Source: Arthrobacter sp. CAN_C5 (GTDB taxonomy: Bacteria > Actinomycetota > Actinomycetes > Actinomycetales > Micrococcaceae). Taken from it: DNA of 64,000 nt. Position 1 is the stretch's first letter, and every line of letters begins with the position of its first letter. The stretch spans positions 124,001 through 188,000 of the forward strand of contig NZ_JAGGMZ010000001.1 in NCBI RefSeq assembly GCF_017875735.1, written 5' to 3'. The notes under the pieces are model-generated. The model saw only the letters and a list, made by a program, of their open reading frames with translations, was not told where the DNA came from and searched no databases. The position numbers and the translations under genes were made by a program. Below are positions 15,164-23,981 of the stretch, piece after piece.

Positions 15164-15967
15164 ATGCCCAACCCCACACCCTCCGGACTGGTTTCCAGCA
15201 GCCCACAGACCCGATACCGGCTGGCGCCCAACCCCGGCCCCATGAGCCTGGAGGGCACCAATTCCTATCTCATCGCGGCGACGGCGGTAGATCACCCGGC
15301 TGAGCGGCCCGTCGTGGTGGTGGACCCAGGCCCGTTGGACGACGACCATCTGGCTGGGCTCGCCGGCACCGGTCGGGTGGAACTGGTCCTGATCACGCAC
15401 CGGCACCACGATCACACGGCGTCGAGCGAACGCTTTCACCAGTTGACCGGTGCGCCGGTGCGGGCGCTGGACCCCGTGCACTGCCATGGTGGACCTCCGC
15501 TGGCCGATGGCGAGGAGATCCTCGCCGCGGGTGTGCGGCTCCGGGTGATTGCCACTCCGGGCCACACCTCGGACTCTGTGTGCTTTTTCCTGCCCGACGA
15601 CGGCGACGCCGGTTCCGTCCTCACCGGTGACACGATCCTGGGCCGGGGAACCACCATTATTGACTACCCCGACGGGCGCCTTGGTCCCTATCTGGCCTCC
15701 TTGGAGCGGCTCGCCGGGTTGGGCCCTGCCGCGGTGCTTCCCGGTCACGGACCGATGCTCCCGGACCTGGCAGTGATCTCGCGGGCGTATGTGCTGCATC
15801 GGCGGGAGCGGCTGGACCAGATCCGTGCCGCCCTCACGGCGGTCGGGGCTGATGCATCGGTGGAGCAAGTCACCGACCTGGTCTATGCCGACGTCGACAG
15901 CTCGGTGCGGCGTGCCGCTGAGGCTTCGGTGGCTGCCCAACTGGATTACCTGCAGACCACGGGCTAG
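15164..15967 (+). CDS. MBL fold metallo-hydrolase
   Basis: 267 residues. The metal-binding motif THRHHDHTAS gives H79, H81, D83 and H84; further ligands are in ATPGHTSDS and in GDTILG, and LPGHGPML closes the site. The C-terminal winged region (HRRERLDQIRAAL) matches the LACTB2-like branch that includes endoribonucleases and thioesterases. Leaderless start: TAGGGT lies 6 bases before the ATG. It shares a 59-bp divergent promoter region with the NUDIX gene, a pair often seen together in actinobacteria. Confidence 0.92.
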   Translation: MPNPTPSGLVSSSPQTRYRLAPNPGPMSLEGTNSYLIAATAVDHPAERPVVVVDPGPLDDDHLAGLAGTGRVELVLITHRHHDHTASSERFHQLTGAPVRALDPVHCHGGPPLADGEEILAAGVRLRVIATPGHTSDSVCFFLPDDGDAGSVLTGDTILGRGTTIIDYPDGRLGPYLASLERLAGLGPAAVLPGHGPMLPDLAVISRAYVLHRRERLDQIRAALTAVGADASVEQVTDLVYADVDSSVRRAAEASVAAQLDYLQTTG

Positions 15968-15968
15968 C

Positions 15969-16814
15969 TCACTCCCGGACGGCGCGTGTCCGAGGTCGGG
16001 TCGGGTCAGGGATGCGCTCCGCCATGCGGTAGGCGGTGCCACCGTCCACCCGCCGGTACTCCAGCAGGTGCAGGAGCGAGGCGAGGCACAGTGCCACCCC
16101 GGCCATTTCCAGCGTTTCCTCGACAAGCACCAGAAGGAAAAAGTGCCAGGTCATGCCGTTCGCATCCAGCCAATAGCCGCCCAGGGTTTCGACAACAACG
16201 GCACCGGCGACGAAGGTGACGCCGGCACCAATGATGCCGTTACAGACGGCCGGTGGGAGGGACAGCACGAGGCGAAGGAGGAGAAGGACAAGCACTGCGG
16301 CAATCACGATCCCGGGAATCACCCAGGTGAAGCCCACCTCGAACGGCAGCAACAGGGCGATGCGACCACCGATCAGATCCAGCCGCTCGTGGAGTTCAAG
16401 GGTCTCGTCGACGGAGAAGAAGACGCAGACGCTGGCGAACAGCCACCAGGACTTCCGGAATCTCGATGCTTTCCGCGCGAAGTACCCGGCCACCACCCCG
16501 GTAAGAATCCAGAGCCCTGCACTGAACCAGGTGGGTACGTTGATTTCCCTGCCCACATCGAAGAAGTAGAACCAGAAATGGATCCGGTCGAAGTTCTCGG
16601 GGGTCGACCGGTGGATTGCGAGCCAAAGCACACCGCTAAGGAAACTCAGGGTGGCTACGGGGATCGCAAGGATCAGCGTCGACTTGATGAGCCGGATGCG
16701 GACCCAGGCATTGTCCGGCGACGTGCCGGTCGGCTGGGAAGTATCGGCTGAGACGTCTGAATCGGCCGGTTCATCCATCCCGGTGGGTCTGGTCCTGTCC
16801 AGGGAACGACTCAT
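15969..16814 (-). CDS. Multi-pass membrane protein of unknown function
   Basis: 281 residues from ATG 16814, which follows GGAGAGAAGCT; an open frame extends to 16886 but lacks a ribosome site. A hydrophilic N-terminus of about 40 residues is followed by six to seven membrane segments. SVDETLELHERLD and VETLGGYWLDANG with LVEETLEMAG contain paired acidic residues in or near membrane helices, a pattern seen in a family of uncharacterised actinobacterial membrane proteins. It ends 2 bp from the convergent MBL gene. Confidence 0.75.
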   Translation of the reverse strand: MSRSLDRTRPTGMDEPADSDVSADTSQPTGTSPDNAWVRIRLIKSTLILAIPVATLSFLSGVLWLAIHRSTPENFDRIHFWFYFFDVGREINVPTWFSAGLWILTGVVAGYFARKASRFRKSWWLFASVCVFFSVDETLELHERLDLIGGRIALLLPFEVGFTWVIPGIVIAAVLVLLLLRLVLSLPPAVCNGIIGAGVTFVAGAVVVETLGGYWLDANGMTWHFFLLVLVEETLEMAGVALCLASLLHLLEYRRVDGGTAYRMAERIPDPTRPRTRAVRE

Positions 16815-17047
16815 AGCTTCTCTCCGCTCCGGTAATACGCCGTGTTGCGCCAAAACCAGCGTAATGACCTTGGATGAGACAGACATGAGAACCCGCCCAC
16901 CATCGACCTGACGACACGTTATGGTGCCCCGCGCGGGTGCAGACGCGCGGATAGGGTCCGCGACCGGCTGGGACTAGGGTCTTCTGCTCAGTCCCTGCCG
17001 CGCCGCATAAAACACCACCCTGCCGATCATGACCAGCAGCCCACGGG

Positions 17048-17539
17048 TCAGTAGTCCACCCGTGCGGTGAGGCTCCGCCACGCATCGAACGGCGCCGTTG
17101 CGGGAATCGATGATCCCGTTGCCGGAACGAAGTGCCGCACCGGCATTGATCGTTCCTCCACGGGAGTGGCAAAGAAGTTGTAGAAAATTGCGTCGTCGAA
17201 GCCAGCCTGTTCCGCATCGAATCGGTCCGCCGCGTAGACGACCGTCCCCACCCGCGCCCAGAGGGCCGCCGACAGGCACATCGGGCATGGTTCACAGCTG
17301 GTGTAAAGGGTACTTCCGGACAGATCGAAGGTTCCCAGCGCCGAGCAAGCGTTCCGGATGGCCATGACCTCGGCATGGGCGGTCGGGTCATTGTTCGACG
17401 TGACCCGGTTGACTCCGTCAAAGGTGCGTCCGTCACCGGTGACAATCAGCGCGCCGAAGGGGCCGCCGTCGTTCGTGACATTGTCAACGGCCAGCGAAAT
17501 CGCCGCGGTCAGGAAACGCTCATCGTCGTTGGTACTCAA
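17048..17539 (-). CDS. Nucleoside deaminase (guanine/cytosine deaminase type)
   Basis: 163 residues from TTG 17539, with GGGAG seven bases upstream; the longer frame to 17746 looks non-coding. The zinc motifs are HAEV (H55, E57) and PCPMC (residues 84-88), the mark of the cytidine deaminase-like fold. GGPFGALIV and the C-terminal FYNFFATPVEERSMPVRHF match guanine deaminase-like or tRNA-adenosine deaminase-like proteins of this size. It probably releases ammonia from a purine base. The 230 bp downstream (16815-17047) show no gene. Confidence 0.87.
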   Translation of the reverse strand: MSTNDDERFLTAAISLAVDNVTNDGGPFGALIVTGDGRTFDGVNRVTSNNDPTAHAEVMAIRNACSALGTFDLSGSTLYTSCEPCPMCLSAALWARVGTVVYAADRFDAEQAGFDDAIFYNFFATPVEERSMPVRHFVPATGSSIPATAPFDAWRSLTARVDY

Positions 17540-17756
17540 AGTAACTCTCCCGTGGTGGGCAACTATCGTCACTCGCCCGGCCGGGATTCCTACGTGGGCG
17601 GTGCCAGAGAGCTGCGGGTTGGTCAAGGTGCAGGTCCACCTGGTAGATAGCGCTCCTGTGCAGGACGCCCGCCGTTGGCTTCGTCCTCGAACTGTAGCAT
17701 CGCCCATTCGCCGCCCGGAAGAGGGCCGGAAAGGGTGCCTTCTCACTGTCCTGACC

Positions 17757-17771
17757 TTGACGCAGCGTCAA
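17757..17771. promoter_or_regulatory. MerR-type operator (TTGACGC-A-GCGTCAA)
   Basis: A perfect 15-bp palindrome that also contains a -35 box (TTGACG). This layout is the known operator type of actinobacterial MerR-family activators, which bind in a long spacer between -35 and -10. TACCCC about 19 bases after the -35 is a poor -10 candidate. The gene downstream is the DUF1206 protein. No MerR gene is in the window, so the regulator must act in trans. The remainder of 17540-17868 shows no gene. Confidence 0.6.
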
Positions 17772-17868
17772 CGCCCGGGGCTACCCCGGTCCGCCGGTCG
17801 CCCCGACGTTTTCCGCGCCGCTCACCGACGCGGATAGGGTGGAGCGACTGGAAAATGGGGGAGCACGC

Positions 17869-18696
17869 GTGGCTGCTGAGGAAAGCACCGGGTCCGGGAT
17901 CGCGGATACCGCCGAAAAGATCACCGACGGGGTGGCACTGGACGTTCTCGCCCGGTTCGGGTTCGCGGTGCTGGCGGTGGTCCACATTCTCATTGGTGTC
18001 ATTGCGTTGCAGGTGGCATTCGGGGGAACCGGCCAGGCCGAACCCACTGGGGCCCTGGAACAGCTGGCTTCCGGGACCGCGGGTCCCTGGACGATGTGGG
18101 CGTGTTCGCTCGGCTGTGGGGGACTTGCCCTGTGGCAGCTCAGCGAAGCCACGCTTCGGTACCGCCGGAATGCCGTGGGGAAGCGGCTGGAGAAAGCCGT
18201 CTCGTCGGGATCCCTGGCGGTCACCTACGGGGTCATGGCGGTGACCATGGGAAGGTTTGCCCTGGGGGACGGGCCCGACTCCGGCGAGTTCACCAGGGAT
18301 TTCACCCGGACCATCACGGCGTACCCCCTTGGACTATTCGCCGTGCTTGTGGTGGGCGGAACGGTGCTGGGGATCGGAGGGTACTTCGTGGTGAAAGGGC
18401 TCCGTAGGACATTTCGGCCGGAGCTGCAGCACTTCGAAGACTCGCGTCGCGGTGCGGTGATCGACGCGATGGGGGTCGTGGGACATGTGACGAAGGGGGC
18501 GGCGCTCCTCTTGGTGGGCCTGCTTTTCGTGGTCGCGGCGGTCACCAACCGACCGTCGGAGTCGACAGGGTTGGACGGCAGCCTCAAGGCCCTGCAAGAC
18601 CACCCTTTTGGCGATGCCGTCCTGGTGGCCATCGCCGCTGGCCTGATTTGCTACGGAGTTTTCGCTGTCATCCGGGCGCGGTTCGGCCGGATGTAG
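17869..18696 (+). CDS. DUF1206 domain membrane protein
   Basis: 275 residues from GTG 17869, preceded by GGGGGAG; an in-frame GTG at 17839 is less well placed. Three tandem repeats of a two-helix membrane unit are visible (segments near residues 28-50, 70-90, 110-128, 155-180, 200-225, 245-268). Recurrent GRFA/GLAxWQ and SGSLAVTYGVMA-type motifs are the DUF1206 signature. The function is unknown. A MerR-type operator sits upstream. Confidence 0.88.
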   Translation: MAAEESTGSGIADTAEKITDGVALDVLARFGFAVLAVVHILIGVIALQVAFGGTGQAEPTGALEQLASGTAGPWTMWACSLGCGGLALWQLSEATLRYRRNAVGKRLEKAVSSGSLAVTYGVMAVTMGRFALGDGPDSGEFTRDFTRTITAYPLGLFAVLVVGGTVLGIGGYFVVKGLRRTFRPELQHFEDSRRGAVIDAMGVVGHVTKGAALLLVGLLFVVAAVTNRPSESTGLDGSLKALQDHPFGDAVLVAIAAGLICYGVFAVIRARFGRM

Positions 18697-18706
18697 CTGC
18701 CGCAGT

Positions 18707-19468
18707 TCAGAACTGAATCCCGCGGGACAAGCCACCATCCACCAGGATGTTGGCTCCGGTGGTCCGGCTGGACCTGGGGCTGGAAACGAAGACCACCGTG
18801 TCCGCGACCTCCTGCGGGGTACCCATCCGGTGCGTCGGGTTCAACCCCATCGCCATGGTGAACAACTCGGGGTTGCCCTGTTCGATGCTTTCCCACACCC
18901 CACCCGCATGGAAGGTGTTGCCAGGGGAGACCGTGTTGGCGCGAATCCCCCGGTCTGCCAGCTGGAACGCCAGTCCAGCCAGGTAGGCGATGAGGGCGGA
19001 CTTGACCGTCCCATAGGGGCCGGAAGCGAAATCCACTTCACGGCCAGAGACGCTCGAGATTGCGACAATTGACGCCGCGTCGCTCTGCGTCAGGTGGGGC
19101 AGCGCGGCCTTGACCAGCCGGACAGTGCCCATCAGGTCCACCCGGAGCGAGGCTTCCCAGTTCTCATCGGTGTCGGGAATGGCCAGCGCGCTGACGTTGC
19201 TCACCACCATATCGATCCCGCCGAAGGTCGACGCGGCGTCTTCTACCCAGGCGGCGACGGCGTCGGCGTCGCCCATGTCCATGGCGGTACCGATGATCCG
19301 CCCGCCGCTCCCGGCCAAGGCCTCCTCAGTCGCAGTGATCTCGGCCGCATCCCGCGCGCAGAACGCGACGTTGGCGCCCTCAGCCGCGAAGGAGTCAACG
19401 ATGGCACGCCCAATCCCCTTGGTCCCGCCGGTTACCAGAGCGGTCAGCCCGCCGAGTTGTAGGTCCAT
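18707..19468 (-). CDS. SDR family oxidoreductase (FabG-like)
   Basis: 253 residues. TGGTKGIG (residues 14-21) binds NAD(P), VSNVSAL replaces the usual NNAG, and the catalytic set is SISSVSG with a YGTVKSALIAY tyrosine-lysine pair. The end VDGGLSRGIQF is typical of classical SDR enzymes. The substrate is unknown. It starts 9 bp after the end of the acetamidase-family gene and is likely in one operon with it, which suggests a shared pathway for amide or aldehyde turnover. Confidence 0.9.
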   Translation of the reverse strand: MDLQLGGLTALVTGGTKGIGRAIVDSFAAEGANVAFCARDAAEITATEEALAGSGGRIIGTAMDMGDADAVAAWVEDAASTFGGIDMVVSNVSALAIPDTDENWEASLRVDLMGTVRLVKAALPHLTQSDAASIVAISSVSGREVDFASGPYGTVKSALIAYLAGLAFQLADRGIRANTVSPGNTFHAGGVWESIEQGNPELFTMAMGLNPTHRMGTPQEVADTVVFVSSPRSSRTTGANILVDGGLSRGIQF

Positions 19469-19477
19469 GGGTTTCTC

Positions 19478-20476
19478 CTAGAGGTTCTGGCTGCGTCGTC
19501 GCAGCTCGTCATGTATTCCGTCAAAGGCATGTACCCGGGGGAAAAGGTGTTTAGCCGCTTTAATGACCACGCTGTAGTTGGCGTCGACGGCGTTGGCGAT
19601 GGGTGCCAGCGCTGTCTGGGTGAGCAGCTGATAGGCGTCCATCTGGTGCAGTCCGAAGAGTTCCTCGAACCACCGCACCATTTCCACCTGACCGATCCGC
19701 CAGGAATCCTCCATGGGCCGGGAGGAACCGACGGCCATCCAGTGGCTGTCGCTTTCGAGCCTCGGCCAGGCGGGCGCGCCACCCTTGATCAGCTCAACGA
19801 TGATGGTGGAGTTCATGGCGCCTTCGACGGCTGTGCCGCAAGCCTCGCCTTCGCCCTGCCGGTAATGCCCATCACCGATCGAGAACAGCGCACCTTCGAC
19901 GTTCACGCCGAGGTAGACGGTGGTACCGGCTTTGACCTCGGGGGAGTCCATGTTCCCGCCAAACCGTTCGGGCACCAGCGACGAGCGCACCTCGCCACCG
20001 GGCGGCGCCACGCCGATGGTGCCGAGCATCGGTTCGAGCGGCAAGGCTACCTCGAAGTCGGTGTATCGCGCCTGGAACCCGACCTGCTGCCGCGCCGTAT
20101 CCACGTGATAGATCCAGGTGGTGTCCGGCAAAGGCTCCTGGAGAAACGCGGTCCGGTCAGTGCTGGTCAGCCCGCCGAAGAAGGGAATGGTGGCAGACGC
20201 ACCCCAGGAACGGGCCGGCGTCAGATCGACGATGTGGATGGCCAGCGTGTCACCGGGCTCCGCGCCAGCCACGTAGAACGGGCCGGTCTGGGGGTTCACA
20301 AACCGCAGGTCGACCTTCTCGCTGGACAGGTCATCGACACTGGTCAACGCGTGATTGAATGCGTCCTCGGACCACAGTTTCAACACCGTCCCGGGCTGGA
20401 CGGTCATCACCGGCGCGGCGCCACCAAACGTGTAGACCAGTTGATCGCGGCGCGGAGTGTACTCAACAGCATCCAT
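19478..20476 (-). CDS. Acetamidase/formamidase family protein
   Basis: 332 residues, full length for the family. It hydrolyses short amides to acid and ammonia in the cytoplasm. Landmarks: GDTLAIHIVDL, the segment around GTIGVAPPGGE, and DGHYRQGEGEACGTAVEGAM, the conserved metal-site region of FmdA/AmdA-type enzymes. Leaderless start: TAGCAT lies 6 bases before the ATG. Co-oriented with the SDR gene 9 bp downstream. Confidence 0.9.
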   Translation of the reverse strand: MDAVEYTPRRDQLVYTFGGAAPVMTVQPGTVLKLWSEDAFNHALTSVDDLSSEKVDLRFVNPQTGPFYVAGAEPGDTLAIHIVDLTPARSWGASATIPFFGGLTSTDRTAFLQEPLPDTTWIYHVDTARQQVGFQARYTDFEVALPLEPMLGTIGVAPPGGEVRSSLVPERFGGNMDSPEVKAGTTVYLGVNVEGALFSIGDGHYRQGEGEACGTAVEGAMNSTIIVELIKGGAPAWPRLESDSHWMAVGSSRPMEDSWRIGQVEMVRWFEELFGLHQMDAYQLLTQTALAPIANAVDANYSVVIKAAKHLFPRVHAFDGIHDELRRRSQNL

Positions 20477-20567
20477 TACTGGATGCTATGTCGGGGGTGC
20501 GTCGCTGACAAGGGCGTGATGGGGCGACCCAACCGCGGGCACCCTCGCGACGAGTACATTGGGGGCG

Positions 20568-20820
20568 ATGGCACAGTTGAAAGCGCTGGACCTCGCGCAT
20601 GGGCGTGCTGCCCACCTGAGGTTGGCGGTCGTCGATGATGTGACTGCGATCGTGGGGCTCCTCGCCGATGACCGGTTGGGTCAGGCCCGGGACGGAATCG
20701 ACGGCGGTGCATCTGGGACACCCGGGCGCCGATGCCGTTGCGACGGTGAAGGCCCGTTGGGCTGAACACGTGCTGCCTCGTCTTGCGACGGCGCCGCAGG
20801 CCGCGGCGGCGCACGCCTGA
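20568..20820 (+). pseudogene. Gene debris: GNAT N-terminus joined to another gene's C-terminus
   Basis: From ATG 20568 the frame reads LRLAVVDDVTAIVGLLADDR and LGQARDGIDG, which is the first third of a GNAT acetyltransferase, then degenerates near 20705. A second frame from about 20708 reads VHLGHPGADAVATVKARWAE, HVLPRLATAPQ and stops at 20818-20820; it looks like the C-terminus of an unrelated protein. A leaderless-type TACATT box is still present before the ATG. Bases 20821-20962 show nothing coherent. Confidence 0.5.
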
Positions 20821-20962
20821 CGGTGACCGGCGACGGACCCGGGTGCTCGCTGTGGAGGGCACCCAACTAATCGTGCCGCGGGGCCGCTGCGTGGGGGACA
20901 GCGGCCTCGAGGCACCCACCCTGACCGACTCGATTGGCTGGGTGGGCTGGGGTAGAGGTGGT

Positions 20963-21601
20963 TTACCCGGCGGCGGGGGCGGTGCGGGAGCCGATCCACG
21001 TTGCCGCGGCATCCACCTCGACGGGGTGCACGCCGTGCCCACCCTCGCGCACCACCTGGTGGACGTCGGATCCCGTGTTGTCCAGCACCGACTTCAGCTG
21101 CGTCACGCTGGTCAGCGGCGCCATGGCGTCTGCCTCCCCGTTGAAGAGGGCGACGGCGGTTCCTGACAGGTCGCCGTCGAACGACCGGTCACCCAGCGGA
21201 TACATCCCGGAGAAGGCGACAACATCGGCCAGTGCCTGGGGGTGCAACAGCACCGTGGCCAGGGCGATGTTCGCGCCATTGGAGAACCCGACCGCGATGA
21301 CCTTCCGCTCGCCCAGGCCGTAGTTCTGGCGGGCCCACTGAACGAAGTCGGCAAGCTCGCTGGCGCGCCGGACGACGTCGTCGACGTCGAACTTGCCCTC
21401 GCCGAAGCGGCGGAACCACCGGTTCATTCCCTGTTCCTGCACCGGACCCCGTGGGGCGAGGTAACCCGCCCCGGGCGCCAGCCGCTGGGCCAGCTGCAGC
21501 AGGTCATGTTCGGTGCCGCCAGTGCCATGGAGCAGCAGGAGGACGGGGCTGTCGGGTGTTCCCGCGTCGTGGAGGTGCGGCCACTGGTCAACGTTGGTCA
21601 T
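20963..21601 (-). CDS. Alpha/beta hydrolase (carboxylesterase/phospholipase type, MhqD-like)
   Basis: 212 residues. LLLHGTGGTEHDLL carries the oxyanion hole, GFSNGAN has the nucleophilic serine, and GHGVHP provides the histidine; aspartate is in the DAMAP segment. Size and motifs fit the MhqD branch of carboxylesterases. It begins 9 bp after the stop of the VOC dioxygenase gene, the same pairing as mhqD and mhqO, whose products handle quinones and hydroquinones in other Gram-positive bacteria. The role here is inferred from that pairing. Confidence 0.88.
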   Translation of the reverse strand: MTNVDQWPHLHDAGTPDSPVLLLLHGTGGTEHDLLQLAQRLAPGAGYLAPRGPVQEQGMNRWFRRFGEGKFDVDDVVRRASELADFVQWARQNYGLGERKVIAVGFSNGANIALATVLLHPQALADVVAFSGMYPLGDRSFDGDLSGTAVALFNGEADAMAPLTSVTQLKSVLDNTGSDVHQVVREGGHGVHPVEVDAAATWIGSRTAPAAG

Positions 21602-21610
21602 CTGGTGCTC

Positions 21611-22588
21611 CTAGCTCAGGAAGGTGGCGATGGACGGGTTGTTCTCATCGGGCACCTTGATCTTCGCGACCGCGTGCGAGATGGCGTCCCGGTTGGGCTC
21701 CAGCCATGGTGGCAGTTTCAGGGAGCGGCCCAGCTCAAGCAGCGGCTCGTCGATGTCGAAGCCCGGGGTGTCGGTCGCGATTTCCAGCAGGGTGCCGCCT
21801 GGCTCCCTGAAGTAGATCGAGGTGAAGTACTGGCGGTCAAGGATGGCCGTGACCGCGTAGCCGCGCTCCGCCAGCTCCTGGCGCCACACCTCCTGGGTAG
21901 CCTGGTCGGGCACCCGGAACGCGATGTGGTGGACGGTGCCGCCGGCCACGAGGCCGCGCTCGCCGCGGCGGTCGGTGACCAGGTCGACGACGGTGCCGGG
22001 CTCGCCGTCGTGCGTGCTGAGACGGTACCGCCCATCGGTTTCACTGAGGATCTTCATGCCCAGGTCCCGGGTGAAGGTTTCGAGGCTCGCGGTGGGATCC
22101 TCGACGGTGAGCACCGATGAGTGCTGGCCGCGGACGGCATATTCGGCGGGGACGGAGGCGGAGTCCCACGGGTTACGCGGATCAGAGAGCGACGACGCCA
22201 CCAGGTCGATCTGGAGGCCGTCCGGATCGCGGAGCGACAGGCGCTCTTCCTCGGAGGACGCGCGGGCGATCGAGGAATCGACGCCGATGGCCTTGAAGTG
22301 CTCCTGCCACCAGCCGAGGGTGCCCTCGGGGACAGAGAACGCGGTGGTGGTGGATTGTCCGGTGCCGACCTTGCCGCTTCGAATGCCCTGCCAGGGGAAG
22401 AAGGTCAGCAGGGAGCCGGGGCTGCCGGCTTCGTCGCCGTAGTAGAGGTGGTAGGTGCCGGGATCGTCGAAGTTCACGGTCTTCTTGACGAGTCGCAGGC
22501 CCAGGCCCTTGATGTAGAAGTCGATGTTCTTCTGGGGGTCACCCGCAATTGCGGTGACGTGGTGGAGCCCTTCGGTTTGTGCGGTCAC
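21611..22588 (-). CDS. VOC family ring-cleaving dioxygenase (MhqO/MhqE-like)
   Basis: 325 residues with two vicinal-oxygen-chelate modules. The first begins GLHHVTAIAGDPQKNIDFY with YHLYYGDEAGSPGS, the second has GTVHHIAFRVPD and a glutamate in PGGTLLEIATD. Histidines and glutamates at these positions bind iron in hydroquinone-type dioxygenases. The product would open aromatic rings such as hydroquinones. It is the first gene of an operon with the esterase. Expression is probably induced by quinone stress; no operator is evident. Confidence 0.9.
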   Translation of the reverse strand: MTAQTEGLHHVTAIAGDPQKNIDFYIKGLGLRLVKKTVNFDDPGTYHLYYGDEAGSPGSLLTFFPWQGIRSGKVGTGQSTTTAFSVPEGTLGWWQEHFKAIGVDSSIARASSEEERLSLRDPDGLQIDLVASSLSDPRNPWDSASVPAEYAVRGQHSSVLTVEDPTASLETFTRDLGMKILSETDGRYRLSTHDGEPGTVVDLVTDRRGERGLVAGGTVHHIAFRVPDQATQEVWRQELAERGYAVTAILDRQYFTSIYFREPGGTLLEIATDTPGFDIDEPLLELGRSLKLPPWLEPNRDAISHAVAKIKVPDENNPSIATFLS

Positions 22589-22698
22589 ACTTCCTCCTCG
22601 TTAGATCCAGCGGTGGACGCCGTTATGTAGATGCAAACGCATGGATCCCTTCAATTGTTCCCGGCGTGTTTGTGGGGTCCCCTGGTGGTTCTCCGCAA

Positions 22699-22760
22699 AA
22701 ACGGCCCTTAGGGCAAGATCCGCCGCTTGCACGCGGCAGGTCTTGCCCTAAGGGCCGTTT
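22699..22760. repeat. Palindromic intergenic element, copy 1
   Basis: A 62-bp element with perfect 20-bp arms (22699-22718 and 22741-22760) and a smaller inner stem built on CCGCCGC and GCGGC. The same element, with changes, lies at 23982-24043, so the two copies frame the AbiEi-type gene. It sits upstream of both neighbouring starts, so it is not a terminator for either. Confidence 0.75.
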
Positions 22761-22907
22761 CTGGCGCAGGCGGCATCGGGTGTCAGGCGGAAGCGTGCTG
22801 TTGCAGGTATGCGTCGCAGCCACCGCCTGCAACGGACTCGAGCGGGTTGTCCACATAACCAAGGAGACCCATGGTGGTGCACGGTTTGGCTGGGCATCCT
22901 GATTGCC

Positions 22908-23849
22908 ATGACGAGGTTGGATTGGCTGGAGCGACAGGAGCTATGGCTTACACCTGAACTCCTTAACCGGGGGTTGACCACCGCCACCATCGCCGCCCTA
23001 GCCCGGCAGGGGGAGCTGGTCCGGCTCCGGCGCGGCTGTTACCAGTCCAGTGAACGGTGGAAGACGTTGACGACGAACGGCCAGCAAGTGCTTCGGGTGG
23101 TTGCGCATCGCGCGGTCGGGGGGTCCCTGGGCAATGAAACTCCGGTCTATAGCCATACTTCGGCAGCTCGTCTGCACGGGTTGTACCTGTTGAACCCTGA
23201 TCTCCTGATCCACATCACCCAGTCGTCGAGTGTTTCGCCGACGAGCCATGCCCGGGATGTGCGCAAACATCAGGGGTGGTTGACGGCCCCGGAGGTGACC
23301 CAGAGGCGCGGCCTGCTCGTCACCTCATTGGAGCGTACGGTGGTGGACTGCTCACGGATCCTCCAGTATCGGCAGGGACTTGTCACAGCTGAACACGCCC
23401 TCAGATTGGGGGCCAGCAGGGAGGGAATGAAACGCGTCACTGAGAGTCTCGTCAATCACAAAGGCATCCGGAACGCACGGCGGGTGATAGCGAATGCGAG
23501 CCATTTGTCGGAATCTCCCGGCGAAACGCTCACCCTGGATACCATGCGATCCCAGCAGATTCCGATGCCCGAACAGCAGGTATGGGTCTCCAGCAGGCTG
23601 GGTGACTACAGACTGGACTTCGCCTGGCGAGAGCTACGGGCAGCCATGGAGTTTGATGGTCGCATCAAGTACTTCGACTATCAGCCCACTTCCCAGGTCC
23701 TCTTTGAGGAGCGCCGACGCGAGAAGGCACTGGTCGAGCTCGGATGGACCATCCTGCGGATCGAATGGTCTGACCTGTTCAGGGAAGCGGAACTCAAGGC
23801 ACGGATCCTCACTCACCTTCGGAGAGCTGAAGCGCGTCGAGCAGCCTAG
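22908..23849 (+). CDS. AbiEi-antitoxin-like / DUF559 domain protein
   Basis: 313 residues from ATG 22908. The N-terminal 60 residues form a winged-HTH (LTTATIAALARQGELVRLRR then GCY) found in AbiEi antitoxins and related transcription factors. The C-terminal 100 residues (DYRLDFAWRELRAAMEFDG, then RREKALVELGWTILRIEW) match the DUF559 / very-short-patch-repair endonuclease-like fold, with D, E and RR-K positions like those of a nuclease. Such fusions are common in actinobacteria and their function is unknown. No AbiEii toxin gene is adjacent. Palindromic repeats lie on both sides, which suggests acquisition or a link to those repeats. Confidence 0.8.
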   Translation: MTRLDWLERQELWLTPELLNRGLTTATIAALARQGELVRLRRGCYQSSERWKTLTTNGQQVLRVVAHRAVGGSLGNETPVYSHTSAARLHGLYLLNPDLLIHITQSSSVSPTSHARDVRKHQGWLTAPEVTQRRGLLVTSLERTVVDCSRILQYRQGLVTAEHALRLGASREGMKRVTESLVNHKGIRNARRVIANASHLSESPGETLTLDTMRSQQIPMPEQQVWVSSRLGDYRLDFAWRELRAAMEFDGRIKYFDYQPTSQVLFEERRREKALVELGWTILRIEWSDLFREAELKARILTHLRRAEARRAA

Positions 23850-23886
23850 CGCCGCACGCGGTCCTAGCTGCACGCCGCTGCCGCTA

Positions 23887-23981
23887 CAACGGCGGCCCTC
23901 GCACGCCGTTGCCGGCGCAAAAGCGGCCCTCACACGCAGTTGTCGGCACAAAAGCGGCCCTCACGCACCGCTGCCGACACA
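23887..23981 (+). repeat. Three tandem ~30-bp repeats
   Basis: Units built on GGCnCAAAAGCGGCCCTC recur at about 30-base spacing (cores near 23917, 23946 and 23976), preceded by a weaker copy ACGGCGGCCCTC at 23887. They lead directly into the second palindromic element, whose left arm starts with the same AAGCGGCCCTC. Together they fill 23850-24043 between two genes; no gene is seen there. Confidence 0.65.

Noticed and set aside
19511-20638. 375-residue plus-strand frame over the acetamidase gene
   Set aside because: Antisense shadow with atypical composition.
22699-22760. Palindrome as a transcription terminator
   Set aside because: It lies upstream of the starts of both neighbouring genes, and a second copy occurs elsewhere, so an intergenic repeat is a better description.
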